Source: Oscillospiraceae bacterium (GTDB lineage Bacteria > Bacillota > Clostridia > Oscillospirales > CAG-272). From it: a stretch of 47,160 nt of DNA. Under the pieces are notes generated by a model, which made no database searches, was not told where the DNA came from, and saw only the letters and a list, made by a program, of their open reading frames with translations. The position numbers and the translations under genes were made by a program. This document shows, in pieces, positions 1 through 8,165 of this stretch; positions within the stretch are counted from its first letter, which is position 1, and each line of letters opens with the position of its first letter. Location: assembly GCA_015064205.1 (NCBI GenBank), contig SVSR01000013.1, forward strand, positions 1 to 47,160, given 5' to 3'.

Positions 1-42
1 AGATAAATTTTGCAATAATATGTTAAACATTTGATTAACTTA

Positions 43-70
43 TTGACTTTTCTGTTTTTTACTATATAAT
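43..70 (+). promoter_or_regulatory. Sigma-A promoter of the oxidoreductase/mnmM operon
   Basis: TTGACT (43-48) and TATAAT (65-70) are separated by 16 bases. The transcribed leader holds an imperfect hairpin at 94-123 (GTTGCTGCTG paired with CAGCAAGCAAC) just before the GAGG ribosome binding site of the first gene. No T-tract follows the hairpin, so it is not an intrinsic terminator. Confidence 0.6.
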
Positions 71-137
71 ATAGAATAGTTATATAAATACACGTTGCTG
101 CTGTTACTGTTTCAGCAAGCAACATTGAGGCACAAAT

Positions 138-1178
138 ATGAAAAAAAATTTAGTTGTTGTAGGCTTTGGAGGAATGGGCTCCTGGCACGCAGATCACGCG
201 CTTGAAAGCGACGTAGTTACACTTAAAGGAATTTACGATATAGACCCGGCAAAATCGGCGCTCGCAAAATCACACGGTATATACGCTTATTCTTCATATG
301 ATGAGGTTCTTGCCGACAAAGATGTTGATATAATAACAGTTGCTATACCAAACGACCAACATAAAGACGTTGTTGTTGCAGCTCTTAATGCCGGCAAACA
401 CGTTTTATGCGAAAAACCTGTTACTCTGTCAACCGAATTACTTCTTGAAATGATAGACGCTGCAAACAAGAACGATAAGATGTTCTCTGTTCACCAGAAC
501 AGAAGATTTGACGTTGATTATCTTGCAATGAAAACAATACACGACAGGGGCGAGATAGGCGATATATTCAATATTGAATCCCGCGTTCACGGCTCACGCG
601 GTATTCCGTCAGACTGGAGAGGAAAGAAGGAATTCGGCGGCGGTATGATATATGACTGGGGTATCCACCTTATAGACCAGATCATGATGATAAAAGGCAA
701 GGATATCAAAAAAGTATACTGTAGGCTCGATAACATAACCAATAAAGAAGTTGACGACGGTTTCAAGCTTGAACTTTACTACGGTGATTCTTCGCGTGCT
801 TATATTGAACTTGGTACATATAACTTTATAGCACTTCCGCGATTCTATATGCAAGGTACTAAAGGAACTGCAATTATCACAGACTGGCGAGAAAATGCAA
901 AAATCGTAAAATGCAAGCATTGGCACGAAAGCGATGTATTGCCCGTAGAAAACGCTGCGGGTCTTACCAAAACTATGGCTCCGCGCGACTCTGTAACAGT
1001 TGATGAATACGAATTTGAAAGGCCCGTGTCGGACGTGCATGATTATTACCGAAACTTCTGTGATGCAATTGAAAAAAAAGCCGATCTTATGGTGTCAAAC
1101 GAAGATATGCTTTTTGATATCAAGGTCATGGAAGCAGCATTCAGATCTGCAAAGTCCGGTCAGGTAATAGATTTTTAA
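138..1178 (+). CDS. Gfo/Idh/MocA family NAD(P)-dependent oxidoreductase
   Basis: Soluble 346-residue protein of the usual family length. The N-terminal Rossmann fold shows the dinucleotide-binding glycines G9-x-G11-G12-x-G14, and the family EKP motif (CEKPVT, about residue 91-96) supplies the usual active-site lysine. The C-terminal half has the family's substrate domain, including the D-W-G-x-H segment near residue 175. Members oxidise or reduce sugars, inositols and their derivatives; the substrate cannot be read from the sequence. A GAGG ribosome binding site lies 8 bases before the ATG. The next gene starts 2 bases after the stop, so the two are co-transcribed, although no functional link to a tRNA methyltransferase is obvious. 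Confidence 0.9.
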   Translation: MKKNLVVVGFGGMGSWHADHALESDVVTLKGIYDIDPAKSALAKSHGIYAYSSYDEVLADKDVDIITVAIPNDQHKDVVVAALNAGKHVLCEKPVTLSTELLLEMIDAANKNDKMFSVHQNRRFDVDYLAMKTIHDRGEIGDIFNIESRVHGSRGIPSDWRGKKEFGGGMIYDWGIHLIDQIMMIKGKDIKKVYCRLDNITNKEVDDGFKLELYYGDSSRAYIELGTYNFIALPRFYMQGTKGTAIITDWRENAKIVKCKHWHESDVLPVENAAGLTKTMAPRDSVTVDEYEFERPVSDVHDYYRNFCDAIEKKADLMVSNEDMLFDIKVMEAAFRSAKSGQVIDF

Positions 1179-1180
1179 TT

Positions 1181-1732
1181 ATGTTAGATTTGCTTACACT
1201 TGAAAAAAGCTTTTTGCTCCCGCATCTTAAAGAAGGATCTGTTGTTGTAGACTACACTATGGGCAACGGCCATGACACCGCGTTTTTATCCCACTCTGTT
1301 AAAGAATCGGGAAAAGTATACGCCTTTGATATTCAGGAGTCTGCTTTAATAAGTACCGCAGAAAACCTAAAAAAAGAAAATTGCCCAAATAATTACAGAC
1401 TAATATGTGCATCCCACCACAGAGTTCGCGAATTCGTTAACGAACCGGTTAAAGTGGGCATGTTCAACCTTGGATATTTGCCTGGCGGCGACAAAAGAAT
1501 AACTACCCTAAGAGAAACAACTATAGAAGCGGTTAAAGCAGCTATCGAACTTATGGACACAGATGCAGCACTTCTCATTGCAGTATACCCAGGACACGAT
1601 GAAGGTGAAATTGAAGGCGAGCTTTTAAGCAGGCTTTTTAAAGAGTATTCGAGGTATAAGTATTGCATAGGCAAATTCAGGCTATGTAACTCTCCAACCT
1701 CACCATACTTTTTTATTATTGAAACCAAATAA
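1181..1732 (+). CDS. mnmM: tRNA (mnm5s2U34) methyltransferase MnmM, YtqB family
   Basis: 183-residue class I SAM-dependent methyltransferase. The SAM-binding motif I is D24-Y-T-M-G-N-G-H31, followed by an acidic FDIQ at the end of strand 2. The segment MFNLGYLPGGDK is the signature of the YtqB family (formerly 'rRNA methylase'). Characterised members (B. subtilis YtqB/MnmM) carry out the last methylation of mnm5s2U at the wobble position of certain tRNAs. The ATG sits 2 bases after the upstream stop without its own strong Shine-Dalgarno, suggesting translational coupling. A symmetrical terminator follows directly. Confidence 0.85.
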   Translation: MLDLLTLEKSFLLPHLKEGSVVVDYTMGNGHDTAFLSHSVKESGKVYAFDIQESALISTAENLKKENCPNNYRLICASHHRVREFVNEPVKVGMFNLGYLPGGDKRITTLRETTIEAVKAAIELMDTDAALLIAVYPGHDEGEIEGELLSRLFKEYSRYKYCIGKFRLCNSPTSPYFFIIETK

Positions 1733-1733
1733 G

Positions 1734-1769
1734 AAAAGGCAGACAAATTCAAAATTTGTCTGCCTTTTA
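1734..1769. terminator. Bidirectional intrinsic terminator
   Basis: The arms AAAAGGCAGACAAAT and ATTTGTCTGCCTTTT form a nearly perfect stem of about 15 bp around a short loop, with T-rich sequence on both strands. It separates mnmM (plus) from the convergent membrane-protein gene, whose stop codon overlaps its edge. Confidence 0.9.
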
Positions 1770-2246
1770 GTTTTTGTTTATCCTTGATGATATTGCACCG
1801 ATAAACTCATCATCAGCTTCAAGCTTTATCAGTATGATATCATCATTTTCGTGATATATAAGAGCGAATTTATTATGAGATAAGACGTTTTGTCTGTAAT
1901 CAAACGAATTATCCGGCTTCAACGCTATTTTCTCGTAATCATCTGAGTAAAGGCATTTAACAAGGCTGACACTGCACACCGTAATCTTTTTGTTTCCCTG
2001 AACTTTTATAATATTAAGAACAGAATCACCATTATCATAATCGTCTATTACGTAAACAAAGTCAGACAAAACGTATCTTTGCATTATCTGAATCGCCAGA
2101 ATCAAAAAAGCAAGGCCTGTTACCTGCAAAATATACGGATAGATTTTAATAATTGAACTTAAATGAAAAAACATTAATCCTAATGCCAAAAGTGCAATAG
2201 AAATATGTGCGTTTTTTCTCTTTTTCGGTACAGCAAAAGTTAACAT
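1767..2246 (-). CDS. Small two-helix membrane protein, unknown function
   Basis: 159 residues, not recognised. A basic N-terminus (KKRKN) is followed by two close hydrophobic helices (about residues 15-33 and 37-57), as in bacterial proteins with a PH-like or beta-rich cytoplasmic tail. The rest is hydrophilic with alternating beta-like segments (FVYVIDD, KITVCSVSLVKCLYS, FALIYHENDDIILIKL). A Shine-Dalgarno AAGGAAG precedes the ATG. It lies 23 bases after the phosphoesterase gene and is probably its operon partner. I cannot assign a function; a membrane-associated regulatory or sensing role is only a guess. Confidence 0.7.
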   Translation of the reverse strand: MLTFAVPKKRKNAHISIALLALGLMFFHLSSIIKIYPYILQVTGLAFLILAIQIMQRYVLSDFVYVIDDYDNGDSVLNIIKVQGNKKITVCSVSLVKCLYSDDYEKIALKPDNSFDYRQNVLSHNKFALIYHENDDIILIKLEADDEFIGAISSRINKN

Positions 2247-2269
2247 GTAAACTTCCTTTTTAACGTAAT

Positions 2270-2785
2270 TTAAACAGTAGCATGAGTAATCAGTATGTTC
2301 TCTTTCTGAATTTCTATTATGCCATATGAAAATTTATTGTCACGAGGACGTGAAATACTACCCGGATTAAATATGTACATAGGTTTATCAGAGTCACTTT
2401 CCGGCGGAAGATATTTATAATACTGCTCATGTGTGTGCCCAAACAAAACTATATCGGCATTCTTGCCGCGTGCAGCATTTATAAGATTATCAAAAGTACT
2501 TTTAACAGAATATCTGTGGCCATGGGTAAGAAAAAATCTGAATCCCATAAAATCAACAATTACTTCACTCTTAAGTTTTTTACGGTCAATAAAACCTGTT
2601 ACATATTCTTCGTAATTGCCGTCAACATAGCAAATCGGAATTTGAGGATAGAGTCCGTTTATATCCTTGACGCCATCTCCCAAATAAAATATGCAGTCAA
2701 CAGTACCTGCATTAAGATGCTTTTCTATTGCAGATTTTAATAATCTATTGTACTGATGTGAATCAGAAAACACCAGGATCTTCAT
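2270..2785 (-). CDS. YfcE/MJ0936-family metallophosphoesterase
   Basis: 171-residue calcineurin-like phosphoesterase, typical for the small YfcE/MJ0936 class that hydrolyses phosphodiesters using two metal ions. Metal ligands are visible in order: D8-x-H10, G36-D37, G56-N57, H88-G-H90 and G116-H117-T118-H119, then NPGS near the end. The fourth motif reads GNYEE rather than the common GNCD, but the metal-binding Asn is kept. The start has a strong Shine-Dalgarno (AAGGAGGTG). First gene of a two-gene minus-strand unit; the physiological substrate is unknown. Confidence 0.9.
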   Translation of the reverse strand: MKILVFSDSHQYNRLLKSAIEKHLNAGTVDCIFYLGDGVKDINGLYPQIPICYVDGNYEEYVTGFIDRKKLKSEVIVDFMGFRFFLTHGHRYSVKSTFDNLINAARGKNADIVLFGHTHEQYYKYLPPESDSDKPMYIFNPGSISRPRDNKFSYGIIEIQKENILITHATV

Positions 2786-2823
2786 AGGACACCTCCTTAT
2801 TGGGTAATTTAGGATTTTAGGTA

Positions 2824-2850
2824 ACTATTTGAAAAAAAACTCATATAATA
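2824..2850 (+). promoter_or_regulatory. Possible sigma-K-like promoter before a three-gene cassette
   Basis: CATATAATA at 2842-2850 fits the sigma-K -10 pattern CATAnnnTA, with an AC dinucleotide 16 bases upstream (2824-2825), the minimal -35 of that class. The same bases also contain TATAAT (2845-2850), but there is no sigma-A -35 at the right distance. The match is short and AT-rich, so this is suggestive only. Confidence 0.3.
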
Positions 2851-2879
2851 TTAACAAATAAACAACTTTGGAGGAATTT

Positions 2880-3137
2880 ATGCAAATTGATAACAATATA
2901 AAAAACAGCCTGCTTTCTCTTGACGACAAATCCCTAAAAAACGTTATAAATTCACTTGCGGGCGCCGCCGGAATGAACAATTCCAAAATAAATATTTCAA
3001 ATGATGATCTCATTAAATTGCGAACAGTAATCAAAAATGCAACAGACAAAGACGCAAACGAGGCGCTAAGTATCATAGGCGACGAAAAAGCTCGCCATAT
3101 CATAGAAGAAGCTCGCAAAAGAGGTGAGACCGAGTGA
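2880..3137 (+). CDS. Conserved-looking small protein, cassette gene 1
   Basis: 85 residues starting at the ATG behind a perfect GGAGG (2870-2874). An upstream in-frame TTG at 2868 overlaps that ribosome binding site and is not the likely start. The product is soluble, mostly helical and charged (many K, D, E, N), with the segment SLAGAAGMN resembling the glycine/alanine-rich turn seen in small clostridial proteins of this context. No enzymatic motif. It overlaps the next gene by 4 bases (GTGA), so the two are translationally coupled. Confidence 0.7.
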   Translation: MQIDNNIKNSLLSLDDKSLKNVINSLAGAAGMNNSKINISNDDLIKLRTVIKNATDKDANEALSIIGDEKARHIIEEARKRGETE

Positions 3138-3490
3138 GTGAAAGTCCAAACGATTTGGAGAAAAAACTAGCCGGCATCTTATCAGATCCTGGCGCTATGT
3201 CAAGTATCATGAGTATTGTTAAAGGGCTTGGTGCTAACAATCTGCAAAATAACAATACCAAAATTGAGCCTGAGAATACTGAGGTTGAGGCGTTCGCTCC
3301 AACCTTTAACGATAACATCTCCCCTGTCAGTGCGTTTTCAAAGCCGCACGGTCACAAAAATGGATTTGAGAACCGAAGCATTGGACTGTTGTTAGCTATA
3401 AAACCTTTTTTAAGCCATGAAAAGGCACAGAAACTTGACATGATAACACAAATACTCAAAGTTGTAAGCCTTACGGAGATATTCAAGTAA
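3134..3490 (+). CDS. Small protein of a recurrent clostridial type, cassette gene 2
   Basis: 118 residues, GTG start overlapping the upstream stop, with GAGGTGAG as ribosome binding site. The layout is an N-terminal helix with LEKKLAGILSDPGAMSSIM, a low-complexity N/P/E-rich linker (about 36-70), and a C-terminal helix pair with LLLAIKPFLSHEKAQKLD. From memory, small clostridial proteins with a DPxAMxxIM start and a KPFLxxxxxxKLD end are common and unnamed; I recall no experimental function. The linker suggests two helical modules that bind a partner. Confidence 0.7.
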   Translation: MSESPNDLEKKLAGILSDPGAMSSIMSIVKGLGANNLQNNNTKIEPENTEVEAFAPTFNDNISPVSAFSKPHGHKNGFENRSIGLLLAIKPFLSHEKAQKLDMITQILKVVSLTEIFK

Positions 3491-3503
3491 CTGAGGTGAT
3501 AAA

Positions 3504-3833
3504 ATGTATGTAAAACGAACTTTGCCAGTACATTTTCCGACAAATTACAACGGAAATTTATCAAATCAAATAAACATAAGAGAAGAAAAAGAAAAATACA
3601 AAGAAGCCCTCTCAGAAAATAATCTACATAAAAAATATAAGGTCAAAAAAAACGTTAAATGTTTAAACAGCAAAGAAAAAGAATCATCTATTTTAAGCAA
3701 TGCATCAAGCGATGATATTCTTTTGCTCGGCCTCATTATATTCTTGTATGTCGGGTGCGAACACTCAAAAGAAAACATAATACTTATTGGAGTTCTTGCG
3801 TATCTTCTGTTAGGAGATAAGCTAGGTCTTTAA
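3504..3833 (+). CDS. Small protein with hydrophobic C-terminus, cassette gene 3
   Basis: 109 residues, ATG with GAGGTG 5 bases upstream. The N-terminus (KRTLPVHFPTNYNGN) looks like an extended conserved peptide, the middle (about 30-65) is highly basic (KEKEKYKEA, KKYKVKKNVK), and the last 45 residues are leucine/isoleucine-rich (DDILLLGLIIFLYVG ... IILIGVLAYLLLG) and could insert in or lie on a membrane. It follows gene 2 by 13 bases. Its stop overlaps by 4 bases the stop of the convergent gene, with no terminator between. Function unknown. Confidence 0.7.
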   Translation: MYVKRTLPVHFPTNYNGNLSNQINIREEKEKYKEALSENNLHKKYKVKKNVKCLNSKEKESSILSNASSDDILLLGLIIFLYVGCEHSKENIILIGVLAYLLLGDKLGL

Positions 3834-4639
3834 TGAGTTGTTTTTTCAAAGTCCACCAGCGAATAACTATAGTACAATTGATCGCCTATATATGAATCGA
3901 GCTTTACAATCATCTCAGTATCAAGTGAAATATAGTACTCTTCCCTTTGTAAAATATCAGGATAAGTAAACACGGCCTTATAAAGGTTATACTCGCCGTC
4001 GGATACAAGCGAAATATTATAATCGATAACATTTGCTTCTCCATTGATTATACCATTACAAATATCGGAAACTGTATCAATAGAGGGAATTGAGCACAAC
4101 GACTCAAAGCTGAACAGGTCACTTTTAGCATACTTTACTGATCTCCCCCTAATCTCATCTTTAACCTCTATTTGTTCGCCGTTTGAAATTATACTTTCAA
4201 ACAACACATCTCCGGTGTATTTTTTTATATCATATACATCAAGGTCTTTAGTTGCCCTTATTCTGACCGTTATTTCTGTGTCAGAACTTTGGTTAGTTAT
4301 ATTAGATGAAATAGTATAACTATCATAGGGATTGCAAGCAGAAAGTATTAACGTAAGCTCCTCGGGAGTAATTTCATACATAAGCTGAAAATTATCTATC
4401 TGCGTTTTTTCAGCAAGATTTTCATAAAGTACTTCATCATCACTTAAGATATTTGTGAAATGCATGTTATTATTCATCTTATCTGCAAGATCAATAAAGG
4501 TTATAAAATCAAAAATATACATAACGTATATGAGTAGCGCAAAAGCAAGCGTAATGCATACTGTTATAAGAATTGTCCCCTTAAAGCTTATCCCTGAGCT
4601 TTTTGGGGCTTTTCTGTTTTTTTTATTATCACTTTTCAT
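3830..4639 (-). CDS. Membrane-anchored extracytoplasmic protein, unknown function
   Basis: 269 residues. A basic, lysine-rich cytoplasmic N-terminus (about 1-20) precedes one hydrophobic helix (about 22-46); the remaining 220 residues are outside and rich in S/T/N/D with beta-like strands. No Cys lipobox is present, so it is a signal-anchored protein. It overlaps the upstream transferase gene by 4 bases (ATGA) and closes the operon aminotransferase-trpS-tagO. The link to a cell-wall glycosyl-1-phosphate transferase suggests, without proof, a cell-envelope role. Confidence 0.65.
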   Translation of the reverse strand: MKSDNKKNRKAPKSSGISFKGTILITVCITLAFALLIYVMYIFDFITFIDLADKMNNNMHFTNILSDDEVLYENLAEKTQIDNFQLMYEITPEELTLILSACNPYDSYTISSNITNQSSDTEITVRIRATKDLDVYDIKKYTGDVLFESIISNGEQIEVKDEIRGRSVKYAKSDLFSFESLCSIPSIDTVSDICNGIINGEANVIDYNISLVSDGEYNLYKAVFTYPDILQREEYYISLDTEMIVKLDSYIGDQLYYSYSLVDFEKTTH

Positions 4640-5751
4640 GACTCAGTATCGTCCTTCGCACCGTCATTTCTTGCTTTAGCATTTATCTGTTCAAGCATAT
4701 CGCTTTCAATACCAAAGCCTTCCTTTGAATTAAATCCGTATTTAGAAATCAGGAGAAGGTAAACACCCAGCACTGCAAATCCAACAGCAAGAATAACAAG
4801 AGCCTTACTCGGATTTTCAGATGTAAATGTCACGGCAGATAAGCCGAGAATAGCGCATATCGCATAGATTATATATACGCTCTGCTTATGGCTGAATCCC
4901 TGCTCAATAAGTTTATGATGTAAATGATTTTTATCAGGGGAAAACGGACTTTTATGCTTAAGAATACGCCTTGTAAATGCATTTACCGTATCAAATAACG
5001 GAAGAGCAAAAACAGCAATAGGAACAAGAAATGAAAGCACTGTATGCATTTTGAATACACCTTCTACTGATAAAACGGCAAGTGTATATCCCAAAAACAG
5101 CGCTCCGGTATCACCCATGAAGATTTTTGCAGGATTGGAGTTGAACGGCAAAAATCCAATGCATGATGCCGCAAGGACAGCAGTTATGATGGCGCTATGC
5201 GCGTCTCCCTTTATAAGAGTGATTAGAAAAAGCGATATTGAACCTATTGCACTAACACCGCAGGCAAGACCGTCAAGACCGTCAATAAGATTTATAGCAT
5301 TAGTAAGTCCAACAATCCATAAAACCGTAAGCGGTATAGCCCAGAATCCAAAATGTATATATTCACCGAATAAGTTTATGAATTCAAGTTTAACACCCCA
5401 AAATACAGCTATGAGAGCCGACAGTATCTGCGCTATGAATTTTAACCATGCATTTATTGGCTTGATATCGTCAATCACACCCACTAAAACTATCAACAAA
5501 CCGCCCGTATATATCGCTAACAGGTTTTCACCGGGCTTGCAGAAAATTAGTGTTGATATAACAAAAGCTGCAAATATAGAAAGCCCGCCGATTCTCGGTA
5601 TAGGTCTCTTGTGCATTCTTCTGTTATCCTTAGGTACGTCAATCGCACCGATAACATATGCAAGAGCGCGTACTGCAGGGGTTGTTGTAAATGCCAGAAG
5701 TATGGCGAGAAGCACAGCACACAGACCGTTCATCAATGTTTCGTTTATCAT
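4636..5751 (-). CDS. tagO: Undecaprenyl-phosphate N-acetylglucosaminyl-1-phosphate transferase (TagO/WecA/MraY family)
   Basis: 371-residue integral membrane protein with about ten helices. It transfers a GlcNAc-1-phosphate-type sugar from the UDP-sugar to undecaprenyl phosphate at the inner face of the membrane, the first step of teichoic acid or surface polysaccharide synthesis. Visible family motifs: MHKRPIPRIGG near residue 47, the aspartate pair VIDD, NLIDGLDGLACG, FMGDTGALFLGY and the HLHHKL loop that distinguishes the TagO/WecA group from MraY. It ends with a charged cytoplasmic tail. Gene 3 of its operon, 14 bases after trpS. Confidence 0.88.
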   Translation of the reverse strand: MINETLMNGLCAVLLAILLAFTTTPAVRALAYVIGAIDVPKDNRRMHKRPIPRIGGLSIFAAFVISTLIFCKPGENLLAIYTGGLLIVLVGVIDDIKPINAWLKFIAQILSALIAVFWGVKLEFINLFGEYIHFGFWAIPLTVLWIVGLTNAINLIDGLDGLACGVSAIGSISLFLITLIKGDAHSAIITAVLAASCIGFLPFNSNPAKIFMGDTGALFLGYTLAVLSVEGVFKMHTVLSFLVPIAVFALPLFDTVNAFTRRILKHKSPFSPDKNHLHHKLIEQGFSHKQSVYIIYAICAILGLSAVTFTSENPSKALVILAVGFAVLGVYLLLISKYGFNSKEGFGIESDMLEQINAKARNDGAKDDTES

Positions 5752-5765
5752 AGATTTTACTTCCT

Positions 5766-6776
5766 TTATCTGACTTGAATAAATCCTACCTTTTTCTGAA
5801 CCTTGGAAAGCGTTTTACGCGCAATTCTGAACGCCTGCTCAGCATTTGTTCTCATGATTGATTCAAGATATGCCTTATCAGCTATCAGTCTGTCAAATTC
5901 TTCCCTAACGGGCGCAAGAGCGTCAGCACATGCTTCACCAACGGCAATCTTAAAATCACCGTATCCGCATCCGGAAAATTCACGCTCAGCTTCTTCGATA
6001 GACTTTCCCGTAAAGCTTGCGTAAATGGTGAGAAGATTGTTGATTCCGTCTTTACCTTCTGCATATCTTACAGAAGTGTCGGAATCAGTAACAGCTCTTT
6101 TAAATTTTCTGATTATAGTATCCTTTGTGTCGAGTATACGAACAACGGCATTTTCATTTTCGTCAGATTTGCTCATCTTCTTTGTAGGCTCAGCAAGAGA
6201 CATGATCTTAGCGCCGTTTTTAGCAATATACGGTTCAGGTACCTTAAATGTTTCTCCGTAAACACTATTGAATCTCTGAGCAATATCGCGCGTAAGTTCA
6301 AGATGCTGCTTCTGGTCAACCCCAACAGGTACAATATCTGTCTGGTACAGTAGAATATCTGCAGCCATAAGGGTCGGATAAGTAAACAAGCCTGCATTGA
6401 TATTATCAGCATTTTTGGCACTTTTATCCTTAAACTGAGTCATTCTTGAAAGTTCACCAAACATTGTATAACAGTTAAGTATCCACGCAAGCTCTGCATG
6501 AGAGGGCACGTGACTCTGAACGTATAATATGTTTTTCTCAGGATCTAGCCCAGTTGCAATATAAAGAGCAAGCGTTTCGTAAGTACGTCTTCTCAACTCT
6601 GCCGGATTTTGTCTTACGGTTATAGCATGCTCATCAACCACGCAGTAAAGGCAATTATAATCGTTTTGAAACTCAGCAAAATTCTTTATTGCTCCAAGAT
6701 AATTGCCGATCGTAAGATTTCCGCTGGGTTGTACACCCGAAAATATAGTCTTTTTTTCACCGGAAAATTCTGCCAT
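5766..6776 (-). CDS. trpS: Tryptophanyl-tRNA synthetase
   Basis: Class I aminoacyl-tRNA synthetase that charges tRNA-Trp in the cytoplasm. The HIGH-equivalent is PSGNLTIGNYLGA and the KMSKS loop is intact (KKMSKSDEN). The segments VGVDQKQHLELTRD and MAADILLYQTD are typical for bacterial TrpS, and the length of about 336 residues is normal. I chose the ATG at 6776, since the in-frame TTG four codons earlier (6788) sits one base from the AAAGG. No T-box leader is seen; the gene lies inside an operon, 19 bases after the aminotransferase. Confidence 0.95.
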   Translation of the reverse strand: MAEFSGEKKTIFSGVQPSGNLTIGNYLGAIKNFAEFQNDYNCLYCVVDEHAITVRQNPAELRRRTYETLALYIATGLDPEKNILYVQSHVPSHAELAWILNCYTMFGELSRMTQFKDKSAKNADNINAGLFTYPTLMAADILLYQTDIVPVGVDQKQHLELTRDIAQRFNSVYGETFKVPEPYIAKNGAKIMSLAEPTKKMSKSDENENAVVRILDTKDTIIRKFKRAVTDSDTSVRYAEGKDGINNLLTIYASFTGKSIEEAEREFSGCGYGDFKIAVGEACADALAPVREEFDRLIADKAYLESIMRTNAEQAFRIARKTLSKVQKKVGFIQVR

Positions 6777-6795
6777 TGTAAACACCAAACCTTTT

Positions 6796-7986
6796 TCACT
6801 TTATAAACTGCTTAACGGTATCTGCAAGAAGCCTTACACCGTTAACTATCTGCTCGTCAGACGGAGTCGAATAATTAAGTCTGAAAGAGTTTGAGGGGGC
6901 TTCTGTATCGCAGTTAAAAGCAGTGCCGGGTACAACTGCAACTTTATTAGCAATAGCTGCTTTTGTAAACTCTGATAAATCAATTGTGTCAGGAAGTGTG
7001 CACCAGATAAACAGTCCGCCTTCAGGACGCGTGTATTTAACGCAATCAGGCATATTTTTGTCAAGCTCGTCAAGCATAAGATTACACTTTCTTCTGTAAA
7101 GCGATCGTATTGTTTCAATATGGGCGTCAAGATCCCACTCTGTCATATATCTGTAGCAAAGCATCTGGAAGAAAATGTTGGTGTGAACGTCCTCTACCTG
7201 CTTTGCAACAACAGCCTTTGAAATTATCTCTTCGGGTGCACACATAAATCCTACCCTCATACCTGCGGAAAGTATTTTCGAAAACGAACCGCAGTATACA
7301 ACGAGGCCTTCGGTGTCCATGCTCTTTATAGTAGGTATCTCTTCTCCTGCAAAGCGCAATTCACCGTAAGGGTTGTCCTCAATAACAACTATACTGTATT
7401 TTTTTGCAAGCTCATATATCTTTTTACGCTTCTCAAACGATGTTGTTATTCCGGCTGGATTCTGGAAAGTAGGAATAAGATACAAAAGCTTTGCATTCTT
7501 TGTTGTTTTAAGTGTTTCTTCAAGTTTTTCTATATTGATGCCGTCATCCTCAAGATCAACACCAACTGTATTAACACCGTTTGAACGAAAAGCATTCAGC
7601 GCACCGATAAACGTTGGATTTTCGCATATAACAGTATCGCCTTCATTACAAAAAGCTTTACAAGTAAGTTCAATTCCCTGCTGACCGCCTGTTACAATTA
7701 CTGTACTGTCAAAATCACGGCCAATTGAGAATTTGGTTTTAAGTCTATCTGCAACAACTTGTCTGAGCGCAGGATATCCCTCGGTAAGGCTGTATTGAAG
7801 CGCCGTTACAGGAGAGTTTTCAAATATATCAGCAGAGATCATTGATAACTCTTTGATAGGAAAGCTTTCGGGCGCCGGATTACCTGCGGCAAATGATATT
7901 ATGCTCGGATCACTTAAACTTTTGAAAATCTCTCTGATAGCAGACGGCTTAAGAGATGCAAGTTTATTAGAAAAATTATATTCCAT
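6796..7986 (-). CDS. PLP-dependent class I/II aminotransferase (LysN/2-aminoadipate aminotransferase-like)
   Basis: 396 residues from the ATG at 7986, which has an AGAAAGGAA ribosome binding site; an upstream in-frame start at 8019 lacks one. Fold type I features are clear: FAAGNPAPESFP at the N-terminus, TGGQQGIEL (phosphate-binding), PTFQNPAG, EDNPYGELRF (Asp for the pyridine nitrogen), and GSFSKILSAGMRVGF with the Schiff-base lysine. This motif set is that of the multi-substrate subgroup related to LysN, KAT II and the MocR aminotransferase domain. The substrate is not predictable. It leads the operon with trpS, tagO and an anchored protein. Confidence 0.88.
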   Translation of the reverse strand: MEYNFSNKLASLKPSAIREIFKSLSDPSIISFAAGNPAPESFPIKELSMISADIFENSPVTALQYSLTEGYPALRQVVADRLKTKFSIGRDFDSTVIVTGGQQGIELTCKAFCNEGDTVICENPTFIGALNAFRSNGVNTVGVDLEDDGINIEKLEETLKTTKNAKLLYLIPTFQNPAGITTSFEKRKKIYELAKKYSIVVIEDNPYGELRFAGEEIPTIKSMDTEGLVVYCGSFSKILSAGMRVGFMCAPEEIISKAVVAKQVEDVHTNIFFQMLCYRYMTEWDLDAHIETIRSLYRRKCNLMLDELDKNMPDCVKYTRPEGGLFIWCTLPDTIDLSEFTKAAIANKVAVVPGTAFNCDTEAPSNSFRLNYSTPSDEQIVNGVRLLADTVKQFIK

Positions 7987-8047
7987 AAAATAAAGTTCCT
8001 TTCTAAAAAATCGCAACATGGCGACGGATTACAAAAATATTTATTAT

Positions 8048-8076
8048 ATTATATCATGCTGAAAATATACTTTCAA
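8048..8076 (-). promoter_or_regulatory. Sigma-A promoter of the aminotransferase-trpS operon
   Basis: On the minus strand TTGAAA (8076-8071) and TATAAT (8053-8048) are 17 bases apart. It is divergent from, and 20 bases away from, the plus-strand promoter at 8096. Confidence 0.75.
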
Positions 8077-8095
8077 GTGTTTTAATAAAATTTAC

Positions 8096-8124
8096 TTGAA
8101 ATTTATATATATATATGCTATAAT
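8096..8124 (+). promoter_or_regulatory. Sigma-A promoter (extended -10) of the 8166 gene
   Basis: TTGAAA (8096-8101), a 17-base spacer ending in TGC, and TATAAT (8119-8124). The spacer is an alternating AT tract. Confidence 0.75.
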
Positions 8125-8165
8125 TTATACTGTTAAATTGCGTTTAAAGTCTGGAGCAAAATTTC

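Noticed and set aside
2868-2880. TTG at 2868 as start of the first cassette gene, and similar upstream TTG/GTG starts at 28679, 28924 and 21823
   Set aside because: Each overlaps the Shine-Dalgarno of a following in-frame ATG at the correct distance.
8102-8118. Alternating AT run (microsatellite-like)
   Set aside because: It is the spacer of a sigma-A promoter; AT alternation is common in low-GC promoters. No length variation can be judged from one sequence.
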